DNA from: Streptomyces globisporus
Lineage (GTDB): Bacteria; Actinomycetota; Actinomycetes; Streptomycetales; Streptomycetaceae
Length of the DNA stretch: 47,046 bases
Direction of reading: 5' to 3'
NCBI RefSeq assembly: GCF_003501885.1
Contig: NZ_QWFA01000101.1
Coordinates: 1 to 47,046 of the forward strand
Part shown: piece by piece, positions 8,439 through 16,845 of the stretch
Layout of the letters: every line of letters begins with the position of its first letter
How positions within the stretch are numbered: the stretch's first letter is position 1
Notes under the pieces: model-generated
Seen by the model: the letters and a program-made list of their open reading frames with translations, nothing else
The model's database searches: none
What the model was told of the DNA's origin: nothing
Translations under genes and position numbers: made by a program

Positions 8439-9292
8439 GCACCGCGACCGCCAAGACGGAGCCCGAGGACGTCGCGCTCGCCGCGCCCGACCAGGAGCGC
8501 CTCTCGGCGCTCCTGGTGGGCCAGGACCGCCCGCCGAGGCCCAGCGCCCTGTCGGCATCGCTGGCCTTCGGCTGGCGCGCCATGCTGAAGATCAAGCATG
8601 TGCCGGAGCAGCTCTTCGATGTGACGGCTTTCCCGATCATGCTGGTCCTGATGTACACGTACCTCTTCGGAGGGGCGCTGGCCGGCTCCACGGAGGAGTA
8701 CATCCAGTTCCTGCTGCCCGGCATCATGGTGATGAGCGTCGTGATGATCACGATGTACACGGGTATCGCGGTGAACACGGACATCGCCAAGGGCGTCTTC
8801 GACCGGTTCCGCACACTGCCGATCTGGCGGCCCGCCCCGATGGTCGGCTATCTGCTCGGCGACGTCCTGCGCTATCTGCTGGCGTCGGCGGTCATGCTCG
8901 CCATCGGCATGCTCATCGGGTTCCGTCCCGAGGGCGGGGTGCTCGGAGTGCTGGCGGGCATCGCGCTGCTGATCGTGTTCTCGTTCGCGTTCTCCTGGAT
9001 CTGGACCATGTTCGGGCTGCTGCTGCGCTCCGAGAAGTCGGTGATGGGCGTCAGCATGATGGTGATCTTCCCGCTGACCTTCCTCAGCAATGTCTTCGTC
9101 GACCCGAAGACGATGCCGGGCTGGCTCCAGGCCTTCGTGAACAACAGCCCGGTCACCCACCTCGCCACGGCGGTGCGCGAGCTGATGGCGGGCAACTGGC
9201 CCGCCGCCGACATCGCCTGGACGCTGGGGTGGTCCGGGGTGCTCATGGCGGTCTTCGGCGTCGTGACGATGCGGCTGTACAACCGCAAGTGA
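8435..9292 (+). CDS. ABC transporter permease, DrrB-type (ABC-2)
   Basis: Protein of 285 aa starting at ATG 8435, which overlaps the ATPase stop by 4 nt. After about 45 cytoplasmic residues, the ABC-2 membrane domain has roughly six TM segments, including [74 protein letters not shown] and [17 protein letters not shown]. The motif [24 protein letters not shown] is the conserved coupling loop of DrrB-like permeases, and [20 protein letters not shown] is also diagnostic. It forms the membrane pore for the adjacent ATPase. No terminator is evident before the MerR-PP2C gene 126 nt downstream, which has its own promoter. Confidence 0.92.
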
Positions 9293-9344
9293 CCGACGGT
9301 GGGCGCGCCCTCCGGTGGTATCGGGAGCGTTCTCCCCGCCATCC

Positions 9345-9375
9345 TTGACCTTCCCTGTGGGGGAAGCCCCAGCAT
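9345..9375 (+). promoter_or_regulatory. MerR-type promoter/operator with 19-bp spacer
   Basis: TTGACC (9345-9350) and CAGCAT (9370-9375) are separated by exactly 19 bp. The spacer carries the dyad CTTCCC-TGTGG-GGGAAG (9350-9366). An overlong 19-bp spacer with a central dyad is the signature of promoters activated by MerR-family regulators, and a MerR-domain gene begins 44 nt downstream. Autoregulation is inferred. The -10 match is weak, as expected for an activator-dependent promoter. Confidence 0.65.
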
Positions 9376-9418
9376 CGGTGGGGCCGGGCGGAAGGCGCCC
9401 GGTACGAGGAGGTACGGG

Positions 9419-10609
9419 GTGGAACGGGAAGGCCGTGCGGTGGGCGCCGCGAGCGGGGATCTGGTGACGATCGGGGAGTTCGCCCGGTCGTCCCGGCTCT
9501 CCGCCAAGGCGCTCCGGCGCTACGACGAACTGGGCCTGCTCCGGCCCGCCCTGGTCGACCCGGTGAACGGCTACCGGTACTACGACCCGGCGCAGGTGGA
9601 GGGGGCCCGGCTCGTGGCGTGGCTGCGCAGGATCGGCATGCCGCTGAACCGGATCGGCCGGGTGGTGGCGCTCGACGCGGGTGCCGCGGCCGTGGAGATC
9701 CGGGCCTACTGGGCGCGGGTGGAGGCCGAGACGGCGGCCCGGCGCGATCTGGCGATGTACCTCGTCGACCATCTGTCAGTGGAGGGCAGGACGATGGCGC
9801 GGATGCCGGACAACGCAGAGGACACGGGAAGTTCGGGAAGTGCGGGGGCGGGCGCGGGGGCGCTTGCGATCCGGTGCGCAGCGCTGACCGATATCGGGGT
9901 GGTGCGCACGGCGAATCAGGACGCGGCGTTCGCGGGGCCGCGGCTGCTGGCAGTCGCGGACGGTTTCGGGGAGGGCGGGGCCGAGGCGAGTGCCGCGGCG
10001 ATCGAGGCGCTCAAGCCGTCCACGTGGGGCAGGGAGGGCGCGCTGTCCGCCGCGGACCTGCTGAACGCCCTGGAGGACACGGCGGATTCGGCTGCGCGGG
10101 CGGTCCGGGAGGCGGTCGCGCCCTGTGCGGCTCCGGACGGTTCGGGGACCACGCTCACCGCGATGCTCTGGACCGGTTCGCGGCTCGGGCTCGTGCACAT
10201 AGGGGACTCGCGGGCCTATCTGCTGCGGGGCGGGGAGCTGTTCCGGATCACGCACGACCACAGCCTGGTCCAGTCGATGATCGACGACGGTTCGCTGAGC
10301 CCGGAGGAGGCCGCTTCGCACCCGGCGCCGGCCCTGTTGCTGAAGGCGCTGGTCGGCGAGGCACGCCCGGCGGCGGTGCCCGTTGCGAGCCGCCCGGACG
10401 TTCGCCTGCGGGAGGCGCAGGCGGGAGACCGCTATCTGCTGTGTTCGGACGGCCTGTCGACGGTGGTGGACACGGCGGACCTGCGGGCGGCGGTCGTCAC
10501 GGCGGACGACCCGCAGGAGGCGGTACGCCGGTTGGTCGACCTGGCCCGCGAGGCGGGCGGGCCGGACAACGTGGCGTGTGTCGTGGCCGACGTGGTCGTC
10601 GAGGAGTGA
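9419..10609 (+). CDS. MerR-family HTH fused to PP2C-type protein phosphatase
   Basis: Protein of 396 aa from GTG 9419 (GAGGAGG at 9406-9412). Residues 16-85 are a MerR winged helix: VTIGEFARSSRLSAKALRRY, DELGLLRP, NGYRYYDPAQ, RRIGMPLNRI. A short helical segment, where MerR proteins usually dimerise, leads into a PP2C Ser/Thr phosphatase domain (about residues 150-395) with DIGVVRTANQDAAF, LLAVADGFGEGG, GSGTTLTAMLW, HIGDSRAYLLRGGELFRITHDHS, YLLCSDGLS and GGPDNVACVVADV. The metal-binding Asp residues of ADGFG, SDG and GPDN are present, so it should be active. The fusion suggests phosphatase activity linked to, or controlled by, DNA binding at the upstream MerR-type promoter. It sits behind a DrrAB exporter, whose expression it may also affect. 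Confidence 0.88.
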   Translation: MEREGRAVGAASGDLVTIGEFARSSRLSAKALRRYDELGLLRPALVDPVNGYRYYDPAQVEGARLVAWLRRIGMPLNRIGRVVALDAGAAAVEIRAYWARVEAETAARRDLAMYLVDHLSVEGRTMARMPDNAEDTGSSGSAGAGAGALAIRCAALTDIGVVRTANQDAAFAGPRLLAVADGFGEGGAEASAAAIEALKPSTWGREGALSAADLLNALEDTADSAARAVREAVAPCAAPDGSGTTLTAMLWTGSRLGLVHIGDSRAYLLRGGELFRITHDHSLVQSMIDDGSLSPEEAASHPAPALLLKALVGEARPAAVPVASRPDVRLREAQAGDRYLLCSDGLSTVVDTADLRAAVVTADDPQEAVRRLVDLAREAGGPDNVACVVADVVVEE

Positions 10610-10703
10610 GGAGCAGCGCCGCCAGGAGGACGGGCCCGGGGGCCGGCCGGGGCGCGGGGCGAACGGCCGGGCCGGAGCGCTCCGGAGGCCGGAGGGGCGC
10701 GGG

Positions 10704-13700
10704 TCAGAGCCGCCAGTCGGGGGAGTGCTCGGGGCGGTAGGCGCAGGTGGTCCCGGTTGTGACGGAGGCCTTGAGGTGGGCGGCCAGCGCGGGGTGCAGG
10801 GTGTCCAGCTTGCGCAGGGTGTCGCGGATCCGGGCGGTGACCGTCTTGCGGGCCCGCTCGGTCTGGTCGCCCAGTCGGCGGGTCCGGCCGCCGAGCCCGG
10901 CCGCGGTGCGCAGCTCGTCGAGGAGGGCCTGCCGCTCCCGGCCGTACTTCTCCACCTGCTGGGTGTCGTCCCGGGCGGCTGCGCGGTCTATCTCGGCGTC
11001 CAGCCGGTCCAGGTGTTCCTTGTAGCGGCGCTTGGCCTCCTCGTCGAGCACCGGATCGCCGCCGAGCTGCCCGGTGGCGACGACGAGGTCCCCGCCCTCG
11101 GGCGCGAGGAGCCGGACGGCCGGGACGTCGGCGCCGGGGAGCCCCAGCAGGCTGTGCAGGTCCCGCAGCCCCTTGGCGTCCGGGACGTGCACGGTCACCC
11201 CGCCCCACCGCAGCTGCCACACCGGCCCGTTCCGCCGGAATTCGGCGGGCGCCCCGTCCGGCGCGGCGGCCCTCTCCCGGCCCGGCGCCGACGCGTCCCG
11301 GCCCGGCGCCGCTGCCGTGTCCCGGCCCTCTGCCAACCCGGCCCCGCTCCCGCTCGGGTCGGGGTCCGGGCCCTGCGTCCGTGAGACGGAGGTGGCCGCG
11401 GAGGCATCGGCCGCCGCGGTGGCCGGGGCCAGGACGGCAGTGACGGTGGCGGAGGCCCTCAGGGGCGGGGGCGAACGGAGGGCGGCGGCCTCGGCCTCCA
11501 CATGGGCCAGGGCCAACTCACCGGCCTCCCGAGCCACTTCGCCGAGCAGCCGACGAGCCCGGTCCGCGTCGCCGGCCAAGGAGCCTTCGCCCGCACCCGA
11601 GTCCTCGCCCGCGCCGGAGCCGTCGCCCGCGCCGGAGCCGTCGCCCGCGCCGGAGCGGGCGAGCAGGGAACGGGCCAGGCCCAGGCGGGCGCGTACGGCC
11701 CAGGGGCGGGCGCCTAGGCGGTCCGAGGAGGCGGCGGCCTCGGTGAGCGCCGCCACCGCCGCGTCCTGGTCGTCGCGTGCGGCGGCGAGCATCCCGAGCC
11801 AGAGGTCGACGGGGCCGCCGATGTCGCACCCGTACAGCGAGACGACCCACTGGCCCGTGTAGGGGGTCAGCTCGTCCTCGGCGCGGGCGATGAGACGCGG
11901 GTCGCCCGTCACCGTGGCCGTCTGGGCCAGCAGCCTGAGCCAGAGCGGCATGAACGCCCGGGGGTAGGGGGCGGCGCGGTCCGCGTGCTCGGCGATCAGG
12001 CGCAGCGCGGGTGTGGCGTCGCCCTGCTCCACCGCGGTGACCGCCTCCAGCAGCCCGGGACAGGGATATCCGGCGGCGGGAAGCTCGGCGAGGACTTCCT
12101 CGGCCTCGGCGAAGTGGCCCTGGAGCAGATGCAGCGCCCAGTGCAGATGGTGACCCATGAATCCGAAAGCCGCGTGGTCGTTGTTCTCCGGGTCGAGGGC
12201 GTCGTCCGCCAGCGCGGTGGACGCCTCGGCGAACCGGCCCTGCAGCGCGGCGATCAGGCTGGTGTCGACGGCGATACCCAGGGCGAACCGGGGCAGCGCG
12301 GTCAGCTCGGCGAGCCGGACGAACGTACGGAACTGGTCGAGGAAGGCCGGGTCGCCCAGCTCCAGCAGCGCCACCCAGCGCATGGACGCCGCGTGCAGCT
12401 CCATGTCGTGGTGCTGGGTGCGCCGGCCGACGACGGTCATCTCGTCGGTCAGCCCGAGCCGCTCCACCGCCGAGCCGAGACCCCACACGGAGTCGTGGCG
12501 CGCCCAGAGCGAGAAGGCGAGCGCCTCGTCGTCCGAGCCGCTCCGGGCCAGCGCCATGAAGTTGATGGCCAGCTCCTGGGCGAGCCGGTCGTCGGAGAGG
12601 GTCTCCTGGCCCTCCTTGCCGGTGATCCTGCGGTGCGCCTCGGCGAGGAGGCCGCTCGTGGACATGCCGGGGCCGCCCAGGGGCCCGTCGTGGTGGAGGG
12701 TGATCGCGACCCGGCCCAGCAGCTCCGGGTCGTCCAGCTCCCGGGCCCGGGCGACCGCCCCGTCCACCAGGCGCTGTGCCTCGGCGGTCTCCCCCGCGTG
12801 CCGGAGCTGTCCGGCCAGGTCGAGGCCGATCAGCACGGCCCTCCGGTGGTCCGGGTCCTCGCCGGAGGCCACGGCGAGGGCGCGCCGGTAGTGGCCGACG
12901 GCCTCCTCGTCGGCCAGCCGCCCCCCGGCGTCCCGGGCGGCCGCCAGCAGCAGGGCGATACGGCGGTCGCGCTCCAGCGCGTCGCCGGCGAGGTGGGCGT
13001 GGCGGGCCAGGGCGCCGGGCGGCACCGCGTCGCCGAGGCCGCCGTGCGCGTCCAGGGCCCGTACGGCGGCGGCATGGCGTTCATGGGCCTCGGCGTCGTC
13101 CAGGGAGGCGTACAGCGTCTCGCGCAGGAGGTCGTGGGCGAAGGCGTACTGGCCGGACGGGCGGGGAACGACAACCCGGGCGACGACGGCCGACTCCAGC
13201 AGCCGGTCCACGTGGGGGACCGGCGCCCCGTGCACGACTGCCAGCACCTGCCGGCGGAACTCCCGGCCGAGCAGGGCGGCGCTGGTCAGCAGCGACACGA
13301 CCGGCTGGGGCAGCAGGGCGAGCCGCTGGCGGACCGCCTCCCGCACGCCGGGCGGAATGGTGGAGACCGGGGATCCGCTGTGCCAGAGCCGGGCGGTCTG
13401 CTCGACGAAGAAGGGGTTGCCGCCGGTACGCCGGTGGACCTCGTCGACGAGGTGCGGCGCGGGCTCACGGCCCGTCGTCACCGTCATCAGTGCGCCCACC
13501 TCGTCCCGGCCGAGGCCGGTCAGGGTGAGGGTCGCGGCGGCGCGCGAGACCAGGGGCAGGATCAGCTGCTGGAGCGGGTGACCGGGGGCCTCCACCTCGA
13601 CGTCCCGGTAGGTGCCGATGAGCAGCAGCCGCTCGAACCAGGCGTGCTGGGCGGCAAATTCGAGCAACCGCAGCGAGGCCGGGTCGGAGCTGTGCAGATC

Positions 13701-14249
13701 GTCGAGGACGACCACCAGCGGCCGGCTCTGGGAGACCGTGACGAGGGCCGTGGTCACCGCGTCGAAGAGCCCGAAGGCCTCGGCTCCGTCCGACGAACCC
13801 CACCCCGGCGGTCCCCCGCCCGCCCAGTCACCGCCGGGCGGGCCCGTGTCGCCCTGTGCCCCGGCTTCCGCGCCGGGCTCGCCCCCGTGAGCGCCGTGAG
13901 CACCACCCGTGGCGACAGCGGCCGGGTCGCCGAGGAGCACGGCGAGCCGGCCGTCCGACGCCTCCTGGGCCGCCGCCCATTCCGCCGCCGTGGCCGACCG
14001 GCGCAGGCCGCGCAGGATCTGGACCCAGGGCCAGTAGCCCGGGGTGTTGTCCGAGTCCCAGCAGGAACCCCCGACCACCAGCGCCCCGCGCCGCCGCGCC
14101 TCGTGCGCGGCGTCGGTGACGAGGGTGCTCTTGCCGATCCCGGCCTCACCGGTGACCAGCACGAGACCGCCGTGGCTGTCCGTGGCCCGGGCGATCTCCG
14201 AGCGGAGAACGCCTGCGGGGTGGTCGCGCCCGAAGAGAGCAGGGGTCAT
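10704..14249 (-). CDS. Large AAA ATPase regulator (AAA_16/STAND-like) with TPR-like region
   Basis: Protein of about 1181 aa. N-terminal ATPase: FGRDHPAGVLRSEI, Walker A VTGEAGIGKST (about residues 32-42) and Walker B RPLVVVLDDLHSSD (near 180), the AAA_16 type in large actinobacterial regulators. A winged-helix-like region (LLPQPVVSLLTSAALLGREF) and a long Ala/Leu-rich helical repeat region, probably TPR-like, follow. Near the C terminus a low-complexity linker (GAGDGSGAGDGS) precedes a conserved block with WQLRWGGVTVHVPDAKGLRDL and RARKTVTARIRDTLRKLD, which may be a DNA- or partner-binding module; no LuxR HTH is seen. ATG 14249 is preferred over GTG 14255 because TATCGT lies 6 nt before it and neither has an SD. 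The signal is unknown. Confidence 0.75.
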   Translation of the reverse strand: MTPALFGRDHPAGVLRSEIARATDSHGGLVLVTGEAGIGKSTLVTDAAHEARRRGALVVGGSCWDSDNTPGYWPWVQILRGLRRSATAAEWAAAQEASDGRLAVLLGDPAAVATGGAHGAHGGEPGAEAGAQGDTGPPGGDWAGGGPPGWGSSDGAEAFGLFDAVTTALVTVSQSRPLVVVLDDLHSSDPASLRLLEFAAQHAWFERLLLIGTYRDVEVEAPGHPLQQLILPLVSRAAATLTLTGLGRDEVGALMTVTTGREPAPHLVDEVHRRTGGNPFFVEQTARLWHSGSPVSTIPPGVREAVRQRLALLPQPVVSLLTSAALLGREFRRQVLAVVHGAPVPHVDRLLESAVVARVVVPRPSGQYAFAHDLLRETLYASLDDAEAHERHAAAVRALDAHGGLGDAVPPGALARHAHLAGDALERDRRIALLLAAARDAGGRLADEEAVGHYRRALAVASGEDPDHRRAVLIGLDLAGQLRHAGETAEAQRLVDGAVARARELDDPELLGRVAITLHHDGPLGGPGMSTSGLLAEAHRRITGKEGQETLSDDRLAQELAINFMALARSGSDDEALAFSLWARHDSVWGLGSAVERLGLTDEMTVVGRRTQHHDMELHAASMRWVALLELGDPAFLDQFRTFVRLAELTALPRFALGIAVDTSLIAALQGRFAEASTALADDALDPENNDHAAFGFMGHHLHWALHLLQGHFAEAEEVLAELPAAGYPCPGLLEAVTAVEQGDATPALRLIAEHADRAAPYPRAFMPLWLRLLAQTATVTGDPRLIARAEDELTPYTGQWVVSLYGCDIGGPVDLWLGMLAAARDDQDAAVAALTEAAASSDRLGARPWAVRARLGLARSLLARSGAGDGSGAGDGSGAGEDSGAGEGSLAGDADRARRLLGEVAREAGELALAHVEAEAAALRSPPPLRASATVTAVLAPATAAADASAATSVSRTQGPDPDPSGSGAGLAEGRDTAAAPGRDASAPGRERAAAPDGAPAEFRRNGPVWQLRWGGVTVHVPDAKGLRDLHSLLGLPGADVPAVRLLAPEGGDLVVATGQLGGDPVLDEEAKRRYKEHLDRLDAEIDRAAARDDTQQVEKYGRERQALLDELRTAAGLGGRTRRLGDQTERARKTVTARIRDTLRKLDTLHPALAAHLKASVTTGTTCAYRPEHSPDWRL
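11620..11655. repeat. 18-bp tandem repeat in the AAA regulator linker
   Basis: Two identical 18-bp units (11620-11637, 11638-11655), with related copies on both sides, encode the Gly/Ser/Ala-rich linker before the C-terminal module of the AAA regulator. The unit is in frame, so linker length may vary between strains. Confidence 0.7.
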
Positions 14250-14255
14250 GACCAC

Positions 14256-14261
14256 ACGATA
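14256..14261 (-). promoter_or_regulatory. Probable leaderless -10 element of the AAA regulator gene
   Basis: On the minus strand TATCGT ends 6 nt before ATG 14249. TTGTCA occurs further upstream, but only 11 nt away, too close for a standard -35. No SD is present, in line with a leaderless transcript. Confidence 0.4.
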
Positions 14262-14294
14262 GGAGCAGCCACTGACAACGGCCCCTCGTTTCTT

Positions 14295-14322
14295 GCGGGA
14301 GCGGCCCGCGGCTCGCTCCCGC
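14295..14322 (-). terminator. Hairpin terminator after uspA
   Basis: Nine-bp perfect arms GCGGGAGCG (14295-14303) and CGCTCCCGC (14314-14322) with a 10-nt loop, 12 nt past the UspA stop in the direction of transcription. Confidence 0.65.
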
Positions 14323-14334
14323 CCCGCCCCTCCC

Positions 14335-14757
14335 TCAGTCGCGGACCACCGTCACCGGGCACGGCGCGTGCTGCGTGACGTGGAGGCTGACCGAGCCGAG
14401 CAGGGTGGCCTTGAAGCCGGTGTGGCCGCGGGCTCCCACGACGAGCAGGTCGGCGCCCTGGGCGCGGTCCAGCAGGGCCTGGGCCGGATTGCCGATGACC
14501 ACGACCTTGCTGACCGCGGCGGCCCCGGCGGCGCCGAGGGCCTCCTCCAGCGCTTCGTTGAGGGAGACGGTGGCCAGGGCCTGCGGGTCGAAGTCCTCCG
14601 GCATGCCCGGCATCATCGACGCCCAGCTGGTGGCGGGGTACTCCCAGCTGTTCACGGCCTCCACCGTGGCGCCGGTCAGCTCGGCCTGCCGTACGGCCCA
14701 GTGCAGTGCCTTGATCGAGGAGTCGGAGCCGTCGACGCCCACAACGATCCTGCCCAT
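14335..14757 (-). CDS. Universal stress protein (UspA family)
   Basis: Protein of 140 aa starting MGRIVVGVDGSDSSIKALHW at ATG 14757, with GGAGG 6 nt upstream; longer readings to 14820 add a non-conserved N terminus. This is a single UspA domain: first strand VVGVDGS, ending in the ATP-binding motif GNPAQALLDRAQGADLLVVGARGHTGFKATLLGSVSLHVTQHAPCPVTVVR, where G-x2-G-x9-G-S/T is complete (GARGHTGFKATLLGSVS). An ATP-binding Usp is therefore likely. In actinomycetes these are often induced by hypoxia or stationary phase. Strong hairpins isolate it on both sides. Confidence 0.92.
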   Translation of the reverse strand: MGRIVVGVDGSDSSIKALHWAVRQAELTGATVEAVNSWEYPATSWASMMPGMPEDFDPQALATVSLNEALEEALGAAGAAAVSKVVVIGNPAQALLDRAQGADLLVVGARGHTGFKATLLGSVSLHVTQHAPCPVTVVRD

Positions 14758-14814
14758 ATCTGCCTCCAGCTCGGTCGCGCTCGGTACAGCATCCGGTCTC
14801 ACTGTAATCAAATA

Positions 14815-14853
14815 GGGCAATCGGGGCGGGTCGATGACCCGCCCCGATTGCCC
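14815..14853 (-). terminator. 18-bp perfect hairpin terminator
   Basis: Arms 14815-14832 and 14836-14853 pair perfectly over a 3-nt GAT loop. It lies 30 nt beyond the stop of the FMN reductase gene (minus strand) and ends that two-gene unit before uspA. Confidence 0.85.
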
Positions 14854-14883
14854 CGCCGGTTTCCCCGCAACCTAGCGCCGGTC

Positions 14884-15552
14884 TCAGTCCAGCCGCAGGT
14901 CCGCGAGCTGCTGCTCGAAGGGGACGACCGCGTCCTCCCCGTCGTTCAGGCCCAGGGCCCGCGAGGCCCCGGAGACCGTACGGCCCAGGACCGCGGAGGC
15001 CAGCTCACCGCCCGCGCGCCGGATCCGGGACGGCAGGCCCTCGGTGTACTCGTCGCCCGAGGAGCCCCAGTCCTCCGAGGCCGCGTAGACGGAGGTGGGC
15101 ACGGTGACGGCCCGCAGATAGGCGAAGAGCGGACGCAGGGCGTGCTCCAGGACCAGCGAGTGCCGGGCCGTGCCGCCCGTCGCGGCGATCACGACGGGCT
15201 TGCCGGTCAGCGCGGTGTGGTCGATCAGGTCGAAGAACGACTTGAACAGACCGCTGTACGAGGCGGTGAACACCGGCGTCACGGCGATCAGCCCGTCGGC
15301 CTCCGTCACCGCGTCGATCGCCTCGCGCAGCCCGGCCGACGGGAACCCGCTGACCAGGTGGTTCGCGATGTCCACGGCGAGATCGCGCAGCTCGATGACG
15401 CGGACCTCGACGTCTCTGTCGTTTCCTTCCTGCTCGGCCGTGAGGCGCTCACGGGTGGCGGCGGCCAGCCGGTCGGCCAGCAGCCGGGTGGAGGACGGCT
15501 GGCTGAGCCCGGCCGATACGGCGACGATGCGCAGCGGTGTGGTGGCGAACAT
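14884..15552 (-). CDS. NADPH-dependent FMN reductase (CE1759-like)
   Basis: Protein of 222 aa in the FMN_red flavodoxin-like fold. It opens with LRIVAVSAGLSQPSSTRLLADRLA (phosphate loop) and has LIAVTPVFTASYSGLFKSFFDLID (flavin loop) near residues 88-111 and VIAATGGTARHSLVLEHALRPLF later. This sequence type is the reductase found paired with LLM monooxygenases in actinobacteria (CE1758/CE1759 pair). It should supply reduced FMN to the monooxygenase encoded 5 nt upstream in the same transcript. Start ATG 15552 fits the close coupling. The tail beyond residue 185 is less conserved. The reductase role is firm; the physiological substrate of the pair is unknown. Confidence 0.88.
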   Translation of the reverse strand: MFATTPLRIVAVSAGLSQPSSTRLLADRLAAATRERLTAEQEGNDRDVEVRVIELRDLAVDIANHLVSGFPSAGLREAIDAVTEADGLIAVTPVFTASYSGLFKSFFDLIDHTALTGKPVVIAATGGTARHSLVLEHALRPLFAYLRAVTVPTSVYAASEDWGSSGDEYTEGLPSRIRRAGGELASAVLGRTVSGASRALGLNDGEDAVVPFEQQLADLRLD

Positions 15553-15557
15553 CGGGG

Positions 15558-16649
15558 TCAGGACTCCTTTCCGGAGGCTCGGGCGGCGGCGACCGCCGGG
15601 TGGACGGGCGCGGACTCCGGCACACCGGCCGGCCGCAGGTTGGCGAACTCCTTGCGCAGCACGGGCACGACCTCCTCGCCGAGGATGTCGAGCTGCTCCA
15701 GGACCGTCTTCAGCGGGAGCCCCGCGTGGTCCATCAGGAACAGCTGGCGCTGGTAGTCGCCGACCGCGTCCCGGAACGTCAGCGTCCGCTCGATGACCTC
15801 CTGCGGGGAGCCCACGGTCAGCGGGGTCTCGCGGGTGAAGTCCTCCAGGGACGGGCCGTGGCCGTAGACCGGCGCGTTGTCGAAGTACGGGCGGAACTCC
15901 CGTACCGCGTCCTGCGAGTTCTTCCGCATGAACACCTGGCCGCCGAGCCCGACGATGGCCTGTTCGGCGGTGCCGTGCCCGTAGTGGGCGTAGCGGCGCC
16001 GGTAGAGGTCCACCATCTTCCTGGTGTGCTCCATGGGCCAGAAGATGTTGTTGTGGAAGAAGCCGTCACCGTAGTAGGCGGCCTGCTCGGCGATCTCGGG
16101 GGAGCGGATGGAGCCGTGCCAGACGAACGGCGGGACGCCGTCCAGCGGGCGCGGGGTGGCGGTGAAGGACTGGAGCGGCGTACGGAACTTGCCCTCCCAG
16201 TCCACGACATCCTCGCGCCACAGCTTGTGCAGCAGGGCGTAGTTCTCGATCGCCATCGGAATGCCCTGGCGGATGTCCTTGCCGAACCAGGGGTAGACCG
16301 GCCCGGTGTTGCCCCGGCCCATCATCAGGTCGACGCGGCCGTCCGCGAGGTGCTGGAGGGTGGCGTAGTCCTCGGCGATCTTCACCGGGTCGTTGGTGGT
16401 GATCAGCGTCGTGGACGTGGACAGGATCAGGTTCTCGGTACGGGCGGCGATGTAGCCGAGCGTCGTCGTCGGGGAGGACGGGACGAACGGCGGGTTGTGG
16501 TGCTCGCCGGTCGCGAAGACGTCCAGGCCGACCTCCTCGGCCTTCTGCGCGATGGCCAGGGTCGCCTTGATCCGCTCGTTCTCGGTGGGGGTCCGGCCGG
16601 TGGTCGGGTCGGTCGTGACGTCCCCGACGGTGAAGATCCCGAACTGCAT
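15558..16649 (-). CDS. LLM-class flavin-dependent monooxygenase (CE1758-like)
   Basis: Protein of 363 aa of the bacterial luciferase-like monooxygenase fold. Family features include MQFGIFTVGDVTTDPTTGRTP at the start, AEEVGLDVFATGEHHNPPFVPSSP, LSTSTTLITTNDPVKIAEDYATLQHLADGRVDLMMGRGN and GSPQEVIERTL. These enzymes use reduced FMN and oxygen to oxidise a small molecule, and the FMN reductase encoded immediately downstream is the expected partner. ATG 16649 is preceded by AGGAAGG. Upstream, a tandem GTTGAAC pair lies in the promoter region. The leader of the auxiliary TrpRS is divergent, 154 nt away. The substrate cannot be told from sequence. Confidence 0.9.
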   Translation of the reverse strand: MQFGIFTVGDVTTDPTTGRTPTENERIKATLAIAQKAEEVGLDVFATGEHHNPPFVPSSPTTTLGYIAARTENLILSTSTTLITTNDPVKIAEDYATLQHLADGRVDLMMGRGNTGPVYPWFGKDIRQGIPMAIENYALLHKLWREDVVDWEGKFRTPLQSFTATPRPLDGVPPFVWHGSIRSPEIAEQAAYYGDGFFHNNIFWPMEHTRKMVDLYRRRYAHYGHGTAEQAIVGLGGQVFMRKNSQDAVREFRPYFDNAPVYGHGPSLEDFTRETPLTVGSPQEVIERTLTFRDAVGDYQRQLFLMDHAGLPLKTVLEQLDILGEEVVPVLRKEFANLRPAGVPESAPVHPAVAAARASGKES

Positions 16650-16700
16650 GGCGTCCGCCTTCCTGAGTCCCGGCCGGGGTCGCGACCCTTGACCGATTTG

Positions 16701-16714
16701 GTTGAACGTTGAAC
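16701..16714. promoter_or_regulatory. Tandem GTTGAAC operator candidate
   Basis: Two adjacent GTTGAAC heptamers (16701-16707, 16708-16714), 51 nt upstream of the LLM monooxygenase start, in an otherwise GC-rich region. Read on the minus strand they follow TTGTAG and could overlap the promoter. A regulator binding site is plausible; no regulator gene adjoins it. Confidence 0.35.
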
Positions 16715-16768
16715 TACACCCTACAACGGGACCCCTCTCCGACCTATTCCACGTCCGCCTCCGGGCAC

Positions 16769-16797
16769 CTGTCAGCCGGGCGTGGGGCCGCTACACT
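16769..16797 (+). promoter_or_regulatory. Promoter of the trpS attenuator transcript
   Basis: CTGTCA (16769-16774) and TACACT (16792-16797) with a 17-bp spacer. The expected start point, 6-7 nt downstream, coincides with the A of the leader-peptide ATG (16804), so the leader peptide appears to be translated from a leaderless RNA. Confidence 0.65.
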
Positions 16798-16803
16798 CGG
16801 CCC

Positions 16804-16845
16804 ATGACCTCCGTCCCCTGCCGAAACTGGTGGCGCTCCTCATAG
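16804..16845 (+). CDS. Trp leader peptide (attenuator)
   Basis: Thirteen codons, MTSVPCRNWWRSS, then TAG. Tandem Trp codons at 16828-16833 act as the sensor of charged tRNA-Trp. The Trp codons and stop lie inside the first hairpin of the attenuator, as in classical ribosome-mediated attenuation. No SD precedes the ATG; the promoter position implies leaderless translation. Confidence 0.82.
   Translation: MTSVPCRNWWRSS

Noticed and set aside
10671..10690. CCGGAGCGCTCCGG palindrome between MerR-PP2C and AAA regulator stops
   Set aside because: A terminator is plausible in this convergent gap, but the stem is short and self-complementary GC runs are common here; not listed as a feature.
11985..14378. 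797-codon plus-strand frame opposite the AAA regulator
   Set aside because: Lacks family motifs; the minus strand has Walker A and B and the conserved C-terminal block.
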